Positions 7,605 to 17,694 are shown, counted from the first letter of the stretch. The stretch: 64,000 nucleotides of DNA from Melioribacteraceae bacterium (GCA_030584085.1 CP129490.1:372001-436000); one strand, 5' to 3'. The notes: generated by a model from the letters alone, not told the origin. Program-made: numbers and translations.

Positions 7605-9389
7605 ATGTATCTAAAAAAATTCTATACCCGTCCCGCAAAATATTTTTCTGACATAACATTCAGAGATGGTATAAATTACGTTTATGGTTATCGCGATAAA
7701 ACACAAGGCAAGAAAAAAGATTCGTTAAATAACCTCGGCAAATCTTCCTTCCTTGATTTAATTGATTTTACGCTTGGTTCTGATTTTTCTAAAGATAAAA
7801 ACCCAAGATTATATACAGCCTACGATATAGGTTTCTTAAAAGGTCTAACTGTTTATTTGGAGTTTGAGTCCCGCAAAAATCATTATACTATTTCTCGTTC
7901 ATTCGAAAACTCCCGGCTTGTAAAACTCAAAGCGAATAATGGAAAATATAAAGAATATCGTTTAGAAGATTTTCGTGTTACTCTTTGCGATATAATTTTT
8001 GCCCGTGATGATTATCCCGGTTTTTATTCACCTGATTGGCTTAGACGGTTGCTCGCTTTTTATGTAACAATACTAAAGACTAATAAAAAAGAATATCCTG
8101 ATCCCTTTGCCTATCTTGAATACACAAGCGAACTCTCACTCCTGCAATATCATCTTTTTTTGCTAAATATAGATAACCGTCTTATATATAATCTAAACGT
8201 CAAGACTGATGAAATTGATGAAAAGAAAAAACTTGCAAATACAGCAGCAAAAAACTTTATATCTGTTCATCAATTAAAAACAATATCTGATGTTGAAGAT
8301 AAAATCAAACAATTAAAGACAGAAATTGAGGAAATACGCGAACGGATAAAAGCATACAAATTAGCATCCTCTCAAAAGTTGAATGCAGAAAAGGCTAACG
8401 AGCTAACCAAAACAATAAACAAACTTTCTTTTGAGAACTTTTCGCATCAAAAGAAAATTGATACATACAAAGAAAGCCTCTCGAATAATCTCTCAATCCG
8501 GTTAAGCACTGTTGAAAATATTTACAATGATTTTCAAGAACTACTCGGCACTAAAATCAGAAAGGAACTCGAGGAAGTCGTTAAGTTTCGTAAAAATCTT
8601 ATTTCATCACGCAAAGATTTTATACTTGAAGAAATTGATAAGCTGAATAAGGAAATAGAAAACAATAAATTCAAAATTGATGAACTTGACAACCAACGCG
8701 CCGATATATTTAGAATATTGTCTACTGCAAGTGCAATTAAAAACTTAGCCGATGCCAACGCCCTTATAGTTAGTAAAGAAAAAGAAGCCAGCAACCTGGA
8801 AGGTCAGATTAAAACCTATACAGTTTACTCTAAACAAGTATCGGATTTGCAGCAAGAAGTCAGCAAAATCGAATCCAACATTATAGAACTAAGAGAAAAT
8901 ATTCGTGACATTGAATTGGAATTTTACAAAATATTTAGTTCAATTTATCAAGAACTTTACTCAACTAAAACCGGCTCAAGACTATTCTCTTTTTCAATTG
9001 ATTCAAATCCGAGGGTTAAATCTAAACTAAAAATTGATATTCTTAATGACCCCGAAAAATTTGGGAAAGGTAAGAATAGAGGCAGAACATTAGTTTATAA
9101 TCTCTCTGTTTTATTCTATTCTATAATTAAAAATTATAATGCCCCACGCTTCTTAATACACGATGGAATTTTTGACGGTGTAGATAAAGTACATTTTGTT
9201 GATGTTATCAAATTTCTGAACAAACAATTAGAACGAGGTTATAAATTCCAGTATATTGTAACACTTATTGAAGAGGGTGTATTAACTGATAAATTAGACC
9301 CGGAAAAAGTAGCTGCACACGAAAATATAATTAAAGAAGCGATATTGCGGTTAACACCGGATAAACCGTTATTTAAAAAGCATTTTTAA
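7605..9389 (+). CDS. DUF2326 SMC-like ATPase of ABC-3C system
   Basis: This 594-residue ATPase has its halves separated by a long coiled coil, as in Rad50/SMC proteins. The Walker A region is divergent (LNNLGKSSF, Gly45-Lys46-Ser47). Residues about 210-430 are heptad-rich coiled coil. The C-terminal DUF2326 part has RGRTLVYNLSVLFYSI (signature-like) and FLIHDGIFDGVD (Walker B/D-loop-like), followed by YIVTLIEE. In ABC-3C systems this ATPase is proposed to detect an invader's DNA or replication state and license the effector. It follows the middle component with a 2-bp gap and precedes the helicase gene by 60 bp on the same strand. Confidence 0.85.
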   Translation: MYLKKFYTRPAKYFSDITFRDGINYVYGYRDKTQGKKKDSLNNLGKSSFLDLIDFTLGSDFSKDKNPRLYTAYDIGFLKGLTVYLEFESRKNHYTISRSFENSRLVKLKANNGKYKEYRLEDFRVTLCDIIFARDDYPGFYSPDWLRRLLAFYVTILKTNKKEYPDPFAYLEYTSELSLLQYHLFLLNIDNRLIYNLNVKTDEIDEKKKLANTAAKNFISVHQLKTISDVEDKIKQLKTEIEEIRERIKAYKLASSQKLNAEKANELTKTINKLSFENFSHQKKIDTYKESLSNNLSIRLSTVENIYNDFQELLGTKIRKELEEVVKFRKNLISSRKDFILEEIDKLNKEIENNKFKIDELDNQRADIFRILSTASAIKNLADANALIVSKEKEASNLEGQIKTYTVYSKQVSDLQQEVSKIESNIIELRENIRDIELEFYKIFSSIYQELYSTKTGSRLFSFSIDSNPRVKSKLKIDILNDPEKFGKGKNRGRTLVYNLSVLFYSIIKNYNAPRFLIHDGIFDGVDKVHFVDVIKFLNKQLERGYKFQYIVTLIEEGVLTDKLDPEKVAAHENIIKEAILRLTPDKPLFKKHF

Positions 9390-9449
9390 CGGAATTAATT
9401 TTTCTATGCAATCAAACCTTACTTTTATTTCTAATGAGCCTGGGATTTT

Positions 9450-12400
9450 ATGAATAACTTCATCACCAATAGCCAGAAGAAACAATTAAAAACTAGACTC
9501 CTCGAACTCCTTTCAAAAAGTAATGAACTCAAATTTCTAATTGGATTTTTTTATTTCTCCGGTTTAAAGGAATTATACGAAGGTCTTAAGTCAAATAATA
9601 AAGTAAATCTAAAAATTCTTGTTGGTCTTAATGTTGATAAAAATATTCGTGGACTCTTTGAATATGGTGATAAGGATAGAAAAATTTCAGATGACGAAAG
9701 AATCCATAATTTTTATGAGTCAATTAAAAAATCAATTAACACTGATAATTTCGACCGTAAAGATTTTTATGAGCAATGTAAATTTTTCTTGCAGCTTATT
9801 AAAGATGACAGAATCATTTTAAGAAAATCTTATGAACCCAACCACGCCAAGATTTATATCTTTAATCTTGAAGAGGGGCAAATCGGACGGAGTAAATTAT
9901 TTATAACCGGAAGCAGCAATCTTACTTCAGCCGGTTTAAGTTCTCAGCAAGAGTTTAATGTTGAAATAAGCGATTATGGTTTTGATGAAGCTGAAAATTA
10001 TTTTGATGAACTTTGGAATAAAGCCGTTAAAATTACTGAGGATGATGTTCTAAAGAAAAAATTAGTAGAAGTTTTAGAGCAAGAGACTTTAATTAAAGAA
10101 ATAACTCCGTTTGAAGCTTATGTTCTTGTTCTAAAAACTTACCTAGATATTTTTAAAGGCAAAGGAATTGGTCAAAGGCTTGTTGAAGTATTAAGAGAAA
10201 ACGATTATAAGGAATACCGCTACCAATTAGACGCAGTTCAACAAGCGCTTTCTGTTATTGAAAATAATAATGGCGTAATAATCGCCGATGTAGTCGGACT
10301 TGGTAAAACTATTATTGCGTGCGCAACTGCATTTGAATTAAAAAAACGCGGAATTGTAATTGCACCTCCTGGAATCCTTGGCGATAAATCAAAATCCTCC
10401 GGGTGGAAAAAATATCTTGAACAATTTCATCTTTCAAGCCTGGGATGGGAAGCTGTTTCCGGTGGCGATCTTGAAAATGTTTCTGAGTTTGTAGCAAGCG
10501 CAAATGATATTGAAGTTATAATTATAGATGAAGCACATAGATTCAGAAATCAAGACACCAAAGATTATGAATACTTAAAAAATATTTGCCGCGGTAAAAT
10601 TGTAATGCTACTAACTGCTACTCCCTTTAATAATCGTCCTGCTGATATTTTTTCTTTGCTCAAACTATTTATAGTACCTAAAAAATCTGCCATAACACTT
10701 GATGATGATCTTGAATTCAAATTCAAGATATTTAAATCAACTTTTGATAAACTTTCTTATATAAAAAAATATCATAATTCATCCGATCCCAAAAAACGTT
10801 CACGCGCAGAAACTTACTACAAAGCTTTGTTTGGAAAAAAAAATATAAATCTCAGTGATGTTAATAATCTATCACATACTCTTGCTAAGGAAATAAGAGA
10901 CGTTATCGAGCCGGTAACTATTCGCCGCAACCGATTGGATATCCAAAATAATCCTTTCTATAAAGAAGAAGTCAAGGATCTTTCGATTGTTGAAAATCCG
11001 CAAGAATGGTTTTTTGAATTGAGTAAAGAACAATCAAAATTTTATGACAAAATTATTAATGAGTATTTTGCTTTACCCGATGAAGGCGGTTTATTAAAGG
11101 GCGCAATTTATAAGCCTTTTGAATATGAAAAGGAAAAATTAGATGAACTAGGCGAAGAGGAAAACTTCCAGTATATCCAGCAGTTTAACTTATACGATTT
11201 TATGAGACGTTTGCTCGTAAAAAGATTTGAAAGCTCATTCGGCGCATTTGAACAAAGTCTTAAAAATTTTATAAGAATAAATAAGGCTGTACAAGAATTT
11301 ATTGAAAAGACTAATAAATATATTCTCGACAGATCATTGCTGGAAAAAATTTATGATAAGGATTCCGATGAAATTGAAGAATACTTACAATCATATTCCG
11401 ATAAAATTAGAAATAATGAATACCCTAAAAATCATAAAATCTACAAACTGAAAAACTTTCATAAAAAAGATGAGTTTATTAGCGATATTCAATCAGACTT
11501 AGTTCTATTCAATCGAATTCTAAAAGAACTGAATGAATTAAATCTGGTAGAGAAAGATCCCAAAACTTCTTGTTTAATAAACGGGATAAAAAAAATAATT
11601 AATCAAAATGCATTTGCTTCTGAACCCAAAAGAAAAGTTTTAGTCTTTTCTGAATATGCAGACACAGTTAAGTATTTGTCTGGATTAATGGAGAAGGAAT
11701 TTAACAATAGAGTATTAATTGTATCCGGCGATCTCCCGGCTAAAAAAATAAAAGATATAAATAAAAATTTTGATGCCTCTTCATTAGAACAAGTTGATGA
11801 TTATGATATTCTGCTTACAACCGACAAAATTTCAGAGGGTTTTAACTTAAACCGTGCCGGGATGGTAATCAATTACGATATTCCCTGGAATCCTGTTCGC
11901 GTTATTCAAAGAGTTGGTAGAATAAATCGAATCAGCAAAAAAGTTTTTGATAAACTTTACATTGTAAATTTCTTTCCCACTGAGCAAGGCTCTGATCTTG
12001 TCCGTTCAAGAGAAATAGCTTCTCAAAAAATGTTTTTGATTCATAATGCCCTTGGAGAAGACGCTAAGATTTTTGATATAGATGAAGAACCAACCCCTTC
12101 CGGTTTGTACAATAAGGTTCAGCAAAATCCCGATTTTATGGAGGCTGAAAGCTTTTATACAAAAGCTTTGAAAGATTTTGAATCCCTAAAGGAACAATAC
12201 CCGGAATTAATTGCCTCGCTCGCTAAATTTCCACCTAGAATTAAAGTCGCTAAAAAATATACTCAAAATGAACTGCTTGCCGTTATAAAAAAGCAAAGAT
12301 TATTTGTGCATCATAGATTATATGACACGGAAGATGGTTCCGATAATCATTTTATTAAAAGTCTTGAAGAAGTTTATGAAAAGATACAAGCCGAAAAAGA

Positions 12401-12812
12401 TGAACCGGCTTTATCTTTAAGTGATAGGTTTTGGGATGATTACGAGGTAGTAAAAAATTATAAAGAAATGGGAAAAGCTTCTCGTAAAGGCGGATCGGAA
12501 AACAGCCTTCAACAAAAATCAATTAATAATCTAAAATATTTATTAAGAGTAAACAACAATGAAACTCTTATAGATTTTAAACCCTTTATCAGAATGCTGC
12601 TGGAAGATATATTCGATTATGGTACTTTATCCGATTACACTCTTAGAAGGATTTCAAATTTAAATATCGATAAACATCCTCAAAAAACTATAAAAGAATT
12701 ATCTTCATTAAATAGAGAACTTGGAGGTAGTTATCTTTATGATGAAAAGCAGAGATTAAAAGATTTATCGAAAGAAATAATTATTGCAATTGAAAACCAG
12801 AAACCAAATTAG
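9450..12812 (+). CDS. PLD-nuclease fused to SNF2/RapA-type helicase
   Basis: This 1120-residue fusion begins with a phospholipase-D-type domain (about 1-200) carrying one H-x-K motif (His132, Lys134 in NHAKIYIF) and a GSSNLTSAG motif near 153. A superfamily 2 translocase follows: Walker A VGLGKT near 282-287, D360-E-A-H box, LTATPFNN near 390, the C-terminal helicase lobe VFSEYADTVKYL, SEGFNL and QRVGRINRI. A single HKD motif suggests it dimerises to cut DNA. The architecture is known from restriction-like defence loci where it pairs with a methyltransferase, exactly as here: the Eco57I-like gene follows by 49 bp. It is the probable motor-nuclease of the operon. Confidence 0.88.
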   Translation: MNNFITNSQKKQLKTRLLELLSKSNELKFLIGFFYFSGLKELYEGLKSNNKVNLKILVGLNVDKNIRGLFEYGDKDRKISDDERIHNFYESIKKSINTDNFDRKDFYEQCKFFLQLIKDDRIILRKSYEPNHAKIYIFNLEEGQIGRSKLFITGSSNLTSAGLSSQQEFNVEISDYGFDEAENYFDELWNKAVKITEDDVLKKKLVEVLEQETLIKEITPFEAYVLVLKTYLDIFKGKGIGQRLVEVLRENDYKEYRYQLDAVQQALSVIENNNGVIIADVVGLGKTIIACATAFELKKRGIVIAPPGILGDKSKSSGWKKYLEQFHLSSLGWEAVSGGDLENVSEFVASANDIEVIIIDEAHRFRNQDTKDYEYLKNICRGKIVMLLTATPFNNRPADIFSLLKLFIVPKKSAITLDDDLEFKFKIFKSTFDKLSYIKKYHNSSDPKKRSRAETYYKALFGKKNINLSDVNNLSHTLAKEIRDVIEPVTIRRNRLDIQNNPFYKEEVKDLSIVENPQEWFFELSKEQSKFYDKIINEYFALPDEGGLLKGAIYKPFEYEKEKLDELGEEENFQYIQQFNLYDFMRRLLVKRFESSFGAFEQSLKNFIRINKAVQEFIEKTNKYILDRSLLEKIYDKDSDEIEEYLQSYSDKIRNNEYPKNHKIYKLKNFHKKDEFISDIQSDLVLFNRILKELNELNLVEKDPKTSCLINGIKKIINQNAFASEPKRKVLVFSEYADTVKYLSGLMEKEFNNRVLIVSGDLPAKKIKDINKNFDASSLEQVDDYDILLTTDKISEGFNLNRAGMVINYDIPWNPVRVIQRVGRINRISKKVFDKLYIVNFFPTEQGSDLVRSREIASQKMFLIHNALGEDAKIFDIDEEPTPSGLYNKVQQNPDFMEAESFYTKALKDFESLKEQYPELIASLAKFPPRIKVAKKYTQNELLAVIKKQRLFVHHRLYDTEDGSDNHFIKSLEEVYEKIQAEKDEPALSLSDRFWDDYEVVKNYKEMGKASRKGGSENSLQQKSINNLKYLLRVNNNETLIDFKPFIRMLLEDIFDYGTLSDYTLRRISNLNIDKHPQKTIKELSSLNRELGGSYLYDEKQRLKDLSKEIIIAIENQKPN

Positions 12813-12861
12813 ATAAGTTCTTAATTCGTGCATTCGCGGTAAAAAAATTATAAGATCATTT

Positions 12862-15800
12862 ATGGAAACTAAAAATTTACTCTCAGCTCTTATTGAAGAT
12901 TTTTCCACCGAAAATCTTACCAATCTATTCCGCCGGAAAACAACCGCCTACCGGCAATTAGACGAGGAAGCAGCCAATCACAACAACGATATTTTCTCAG
13001 ATGCTCTGCTGCTTGGCGAAATAAAACTAGAAAACGATGACGAATTAATAATTTACACTTTTAAAACAAACAAGACTCTTACCGAACGATCCGGTAAAAA
13101 AGCACAGTATGATTTAGCAAAAAAAATATTAAAACAAGAACAGCGTTACACTGCCGGTTTCTTTATCTTTTATGATGACAATAACAATTTCCGTTTTTCT
13201 CTTGTCTATGATATACCACAGCCAAACGGTAAAAGAGAATGGAGCAGCTTTAAAAGATTCACTTATTACGTCAGCAAAGATCAGACAAATAAAACTTTTC
13301 TCTATCGTTTAGATGCTGCAGATTTTTCTTCTCTCGAAAAAATTAAAGAAGCTTTCTCTGTTGAAAAAGTTACTAAAGAATTTTACACAGAAATTGCAAA
13401 TTGGTATTTCTGGGCGCTTAAAAATGTAAAGTTTCCTAAAGATGCCGAGGTGGAAAAGAATGGAAAGAACATAGCTTTAATCCGTTTTATAACACGAATT
13501 ATTTTCATCTGGTTTATGAAACAGAAAAAGTTGGTATCTAATACCCTGTTTGATAAAGATGAGATTAAAAAAATATTAAAATCCCTTGCCGGTAATGAAA
13601 GCACATATTATAAAGCAATTTTGCAAAACCTGTTTTTCGCAACGCTAAACACCCCGGTTAATGAAAGAAGGTTTAGAAAAGACCGCACATTTCAAGGTAA
13701 GAATGATCATTATATGTCGCATAACTATTACCGGTATCATTCTTTGTTTAATAATCCGGAAGATATGCTGAATATTTTCAAAGATATTCCTTTTTTAAAC
13801 GGCGGTCTTTTTGAATGCCTCGATAAAAGCAAAAATGATCCTTCGAATGATACCGGGGAAGAAATTAGAATTGACGGTTTCTCAGATAAAGAAAACAACC
13901 AAACCAATTTTCCAAATATGCTTTTCTTTTCTGATGAAAAAGAAGTTGACTTAAACAAAGATTACGGCACAGCAAAGAAAAAATATAAAGCAAGAGGTCT
14001 GCTTAACATTCTTCATTCTTACAATTTTACAATTGATGAAAACACACCAACAGATGAAGAAATCGCGCTTGATCCGGAGTTATTAGGAAGAGTATTTGAA
14101 AATCTTTTAGCAAGCTACAATCCCGAAACCGCGTCAACTGCGCGTAAATCTACCGGAAGCTATTACACTCCCCGTGAAATTGTTAATTATATGGTTGACG
14201 AGTCTTTAATTGCTTATCTCAAAAATAAAGTTATAGAAGGAGCTAAAAGCTACATTGAGATCGGAACAGAACAATCCGATATGTTTGGTAATTCTGCACG
14301 CAAAGGACAGCTTAAAATTGAAGAGGAACTTAAACCTACCCGTTGGATTGATAACGAGGGTAAACTTGAAGATGAATTAAGAAAACTCGTTTCTTATTCG
14401 GAAGATTCTATTTCTTTCACCGACAAAGAAACAGACATTTTAATAAACGCAATTAACAATTGTAAAATTCTCGATCCAGCTGTTGGCTCCGGCGCATTTC
14501 CTATGGGAGTTCTGCATAAACTCGTTTTAATTTTGTCCAAACTCGATCCTCATAATACAAAATGGAAGCAACAGCAAATAACCGCAATAGAAAGTAATGT
14601 AACCGACCCGAAACTTAAACGTCAGCTAACGGATAAAATTGAAGAAAACTTTAACCGAAATGAACTTGATTACGGAAGAAAACTTTATCTGATACAAAAT
14701 TGTCTTTACGGAGTTGATATACAGCCAATAGCAATTCAGATTTCAAAACTTCGTTTTTTCATCTCTCTTTTAGTAGATGAAAAAGTCCAGCATCCTTCAA
14801 GTGCAGTTGACAACTACGGTATAGAACCTTTACCTAACCTCGAGACAAAACTTGTTGCCGCTAATACACTGATAGCCTTACCGGAAAGTCTTACTCTTAA
14901 ACCCCGTGCAATTGAAAAGTTAGAAGATGAACTTTTCGCTTTAAGAAAAAGATACTTTATCACCAGCTCCGAAACTGAAAAGAAAACACTTGAGAAAAAT
15001 GACAGAGAAATAAGAGCGCAGTTAAAGAAGCTATTATATGAAAATGGTTTCCCTTCAGAATTTGCCGAACAAATATCAAAATGGGATCCGTATAATACAA
15101 ATATTGCATCCGGCTGGTTTAACCCTGAGTGGATGTTTGGTCCGGAAGTGGAAGATGGATTTGATGTGGTGATTGGGAACCCACCATATTTACCTTTGCA
15201 AAAAATGGATTCTAATTCAAAAAAAGAATTAGAAAAACAACGGTACAAAACTTTTATTAAAACTGGCGATATTTACGTCATATTTTATGAAAGAGGAAAT
15301 AATATTTTAAGACACAGAGGTATCTTAACTTTTATTACTTCCCGGCAATGGATGCATTCAAGTTATGGAAAAAAAGCACGGAATTATTTTATAAATTATG
15401 CAAATCCACTCAAACTAATCGACTTAGGGAAAATTAAGTTATTTGAAGCCGCAACGGTTTTTGTAAATATATTAATTCTTCAAAATGAAAGATTTCAAGG
15501 AAGTATGTTGGGTTGTGAATTAAAAGCAGATTTCGATTTCAAGAACAATAGCATTACAGTTTATTTTAATAAAAACTCGGTAAGTTTAACAAATCTTGAT
15601 GATAATACGTGGAAGATTGGGAATGAAGTAGAGTTTAATATAAACAATAAAATTACTGCTATTGGGAAACCATTAGGTGAGTTTGGCATTAACTTCTTCA
15701 GAGGGATTACTTCTGGTTTGAATGATGCATTTTATGTTGGCGAGAGCATAAAGAAAGAGCTAATCAAGAAAGATTCTAAGAATAAAAATATCATTAGACC

Positions 15801-16485
15801 TCTATTACGAGGGAAAGACATAAAAAGATATAACTATACTTATCAAAACATTTATCTAATAAATACACATAATGGAGTTAGAGAATTTAATATTCCGCGT
15901 ATTAATGTTATTAAAGATTATCCCTCAGTTTACGATTACCTTAAACAATTTAAAAAAGAATTAGAAGTGCGTCAAGATCAAGGTGCCCACTGGACGAATT
16001 TACGAAATTGTGCATTTCTTAATGAATTTGAGAAAGAAAAAATAGTATGGCTTGAAATATCTGATAAAGCTAACTTTGCTTATGATAGTCAAGGAATGTA
16101 CCTAACCAATTCAGCTTATTTTCTAACTGGTAAAAATCTTAAATATATTTTAGCAATCCTAAATTCAAAACTCTCAGATTACCATTTCTTTCAGATTACG
16201 GCTAAAATTGCCGGTGGAAGAAAGCGTTATACTAAACAATATGTTGGTCAAATAAGAATTCCCGAAATTAGTGAAAATGATCAGAAACCATTTACAAATC
16301 TTGTCGATAAAATATTAGCAACCAAAAAACAAAATCCACAAGCGAATACAAAACACATAGAAGATCATATAGATATAATGGTTTATAAACTCTATAACCT
16401 CACTTACGAAGAAGTTGAGATTATCGATCCACAAATTGGCAGCATTATAAACAAAGAGGATTATGATAAATTTGAGATTAAATAG
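12862..16485 (+). CDS. Eco57I-like N6-adenine DNA methyltransferase (type IIG/ISP-like)
   Basis: This 1207-residue protein has a long N-terminal region (1-400) with a beta-rich part (LTERSGKKAQYDLAKKIL ... FRFSLVYDI) that may be a nuclease-like or helical domain. The catalytic core follows: the SAM-binding motif D538-P-A-V-G-S-G-A-F and the N773-P-P-Y active site of adenine methylases. The C-terminal third resembles TaqI-type target recognition (FRGITSGLNDAFYVG ... ILAILNSKLSDYHF). No clear PD-(D/E)xK set was found, so cleavage may come from the neighbouring PLD-helicase. The last 46 codons are duplicated 1 kb downstream, a sign of recombination at this locus. It likely marks self DNA for the operon. 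Confidence 0.88.
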   Translation: METKNLLSALIEDFSTENLTNLFRRKTTAYRQLDEEAANHNNDIFSDALLLGEIKLENDDELIIYTFKTNKTLTERSGKKAQYDLAKKILKQEQRYTAGFFIFYDDNNNFRFSLVYDIPQPNGKREWSSFKRFTYYVSKDQTNKTFLYRLDAADFSSLEKIKEAFSVEKVTKEFYTEIANWYFWALKNVKFPKDAEVEKNGKNIALIRFITRIIFIWFMKQKKLVSNTLFDKDEIKKILKSLAGNESTYYKAILQNLFFATLNTPVNERRFRKDRTFQGKNDHYMSHNYYRYHSLFNNPEDMLNIFKDIPFLNGGLFECLDKSKNDPSNDTGEEIRIDGFSDKENNQTNFPNMLFFSDEKEVDLNKDYGTAKKKYKARGLLNILHSYNFTIDENTPTDEEIALDPELLGRVFENLLASYNPETASTARKSTGSYYTPREIVNYMVDESLIAYLKNKVIEGAKSYIEIGTEQSDMFGNSARKGQLKIEEELKPTRWIDNEGKLEDELRKLVSYSEDSISFTDKETDILINAINNCKILDPAVGSGAFPMGVLHKLVLILSKLDPHNTKWKQQQITAIESNVTDPKLKRQLTDKIEENFNRNELDYGRKLYLIQNCLYGVDIQPIAIQISKLRFFISLLVDEKVQHPSSAVDNYGIEPLPNLETKLVAANTLIALPESLTLKPRAIEKLEDELFALRKRYFITSSETEKKTLEKNDREIRAQLKKLLYENGFPSEFAEQISKWDPYNTNIASGWFNPEWMFGPEVEDGFDVVIGNPPYLPLQKMDSNSKKELEKQRYKTFIKTGDIYVIFYERGNNILRHRGILTFITSRQWMHSSYGKKARNYFINYANPLKLIDLGKIKLFEAATVFVNILILQNERFQGSMLGCELKADFDFKNNSITVYFNKNSVSLTNLDDNTWKIGNEVEFNINNKITAIGKPLGEFGINFFRGITSGLNDAFYVGESIKKELIKKDSKNKNIIRPLLRGKDIKRYNYTYQNIYLINTHNGVREFNIPRINVIKDYPSVYDYLKQFKKELEVRQDQGAHWTNLRNCAFLNEFEKEKIVWLEISDKANFAYDSQGMYLTNSAYFLTGKNLKYILAILNSKLSDYHFFQITAKIAGGRKRYTKQYVGQIRIPEISENDQKPFTNLVDKILATKKQNPQANTKHIEDHIDIMVYKLYNLTYEEVEIIDPQIGSIINKEDYDKFEIK

Positions 16486-16489
16486 GTAA

Positions 16490-17419
16490 ATGGATTTCTG
16501 GGGAAATGATAATAGAGAAAAACCAGTTGAAGTAAATATATATGCTGATGAAATAATGTCGAAGAAATGTCCCTATTTAGGTCACAGCTGGCATTATATT
16601 GGAATATTAGCTGAGGATTTAGATAACCCTTTATTGCAAAATATTGTTGCTGAGCGGTATTGTAATAATTTTGATATGAGTTCCCCATATTATAAGAAAA
16701 ACAACAAACCAGTTCACTGGGCTGATATAAGTTCTGCGGATGAAAAGAATATTTGCAAAAGATGGTTCCAATATATTTTGAATACCTCACTGAGCGGAAA
16801 AATTTTTTATTGTTATATACTTGGAATAAACGATAGTAACTTAAACAAGGAAGAGTTTGATCCAAATAATAATTTCAATTCAAAATATAACCGTTTTTTC
16901 AGAAGTTCGATAAAATATGCGCTAAAATGTTTTTTCGGTAATAAAAAAATATTGATTAAAAATATATTTCACGAACAAGGTCAACAACAGCTTCACGAAT
17001 ATTTCCCCTGGCATACTATTCATAAATTAAATCTCGGAGAACCAAACTTTTATTTTGACACAAAGGAAATACAATTTTTGCAAAAAGATCATAGGATAGA
17101 TGAAAAGTCAAATCTGATTCAGCTCTGTGATTGTTTTATGGGTGCAGTCACAAATATTATTCACGGTTTTGAGGAAAGCAATCGCGCTAAGTATAGAATA
17201 GAATTGTTAGAGTTACTGCTCCCACTTGTTCAAAGAATGCTACGAGAACCCAATAATAAAAAAAGTTCATACTTACATTCAAACAGAATTATAATGCGTT
17301 TCTTTCCTAAAGAAAAAACAGACTTAGCTGATTTTAGGAGAGATATTAATCAATTTTACACCATAAGAAAATTAAAATACGAGGATGATATAAGTGGTCA
17401 AGAAAGTTTTTCATTTTAA
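16490..17419 (+). CDS. DUF3800 RNase H-fold protein, inserted behind methyltransferase
   Basis: This 309-residue protein has the DUF3800 hallmarks: VNIYADE (Asp20-Glu21) near the N-terminus and LIQLCDCFMGAV near residue 212, with an Asp expected in the active site of this RNase H-like fold. DUF3800 proteins are common in defence islands and are predicted nucleases; their targets are unknown. The start lies 4 bp after the methyltransferase stop, implying coupled expression. It is bounded downstream by a duplicate of the methyltransferase 3' end (17433-17573), so it appears to have been gained as cargo by recombination. Confidence 0.82.
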   Translation: MDFWGNDNREKPVEVNIYADEIMSKKCPYLGHSWHYIGILAEDLDNPLLQNIVAERYCNNFDMSSPYYKKNNKPVHWADISSADEKNICKRWFQYILNTSLSGKIFYCYILGINDSNLNKEEFDPNNNFNSKYNRFFRSSIKYALKCFFGNKKILIKNIFHEQGQQQLHEYFPWHTIHKLNLGEPNFYFDTKEIQFLQKDHRIDEKSNLIQLCDCFMGAVTNIIHGFEESNRAKYRIELLELLLPLVQRMLREPNNKKSSYLHSNRIIMRFFPKEKTDLADFRRDINQFYTIRKLKYEDDISGQESFSF

Positions 17420-17432
17420 ATATCACCAAACT

Positions 17433-17573
17433 AACACGAAGCACTTAGAAGATCAGATAGACATAATGGTTTACAAACTCTACAACCTCACCTACGAAGA
17501 AGTTGAAATTATCGATCCACAAATTGGCAGCATTATAAACAAAGAGGATTATGAAAAACTTGAATTAAAGTAG
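17433..17573 (+). pseudogene. Duplicated 3' end of the Eco57I-like methyltransferase
   Basis: The 141 bp align without gaps to 16345-16485, the last 46 codons plus stop of the methyltransferase. I count 16 mismatches. Ten of the 15 changed codons are synonymous and the other five are conservative (I/L, H/Q, D/E, F/L, I/L). The pattern shows both copies diverged while under protein selection, so this tail comes from a homologous methyltransferase allele rather than from a fresh local duplication. It has no start of its own. Confidence 0.9.
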
Positions 17574-17604
17574 AATTGAAATTCCGTTCTGCGGGATAAA
17601 AATA

Positions 17605-17623
17605 CCTGCCCGCCTCTGGCGGA
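17605..17623. repeat. CCGCC-TCT-GGCGG palindromic repeat
   Basis: CCTGCCCGCCTCTGGCGGA contains a 5-bp perfect G/C inverted repeat around TCT. It resembles the TCCGCCATTTGGCGGA element at 1373-1388. It lies between two methyltransferase tail remnants. Confidence 0.55.
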
Positions 17624-17626
17624 ATA

Positions 17627-17692
17627 GACTCGAAAATTGAGAAAATAATAAGTAAAGAAAACTATGGCGTTTATAAATTTAGAGAGAAGTAA
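17627..17692 (+). pseudogene. Second, more diverged methyltransferase-tail remnant
   Basis: The frame reads DSKIEKIISKENYGVYKFREK and then a stop. This fits the methyltransferase end pattern D-x-x-I-x-x-I-I-x-K-E-x-Y seen at the end of the intact gene and in the 17433-17573 copy. It is only 21 codons long and ends 2 bp before the SIR2-like gene. The match is short, so this is less certain than the first copy. Confidence 0.5.
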
Positions 17693-17694
17693 AA

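Noticed and set aside
16461-16865. 134-aa minus-strand frame across the methyltransferase/DUF3800 junction
   Set aside because: It is antisense to two recognisable coding genes and shows no domain.
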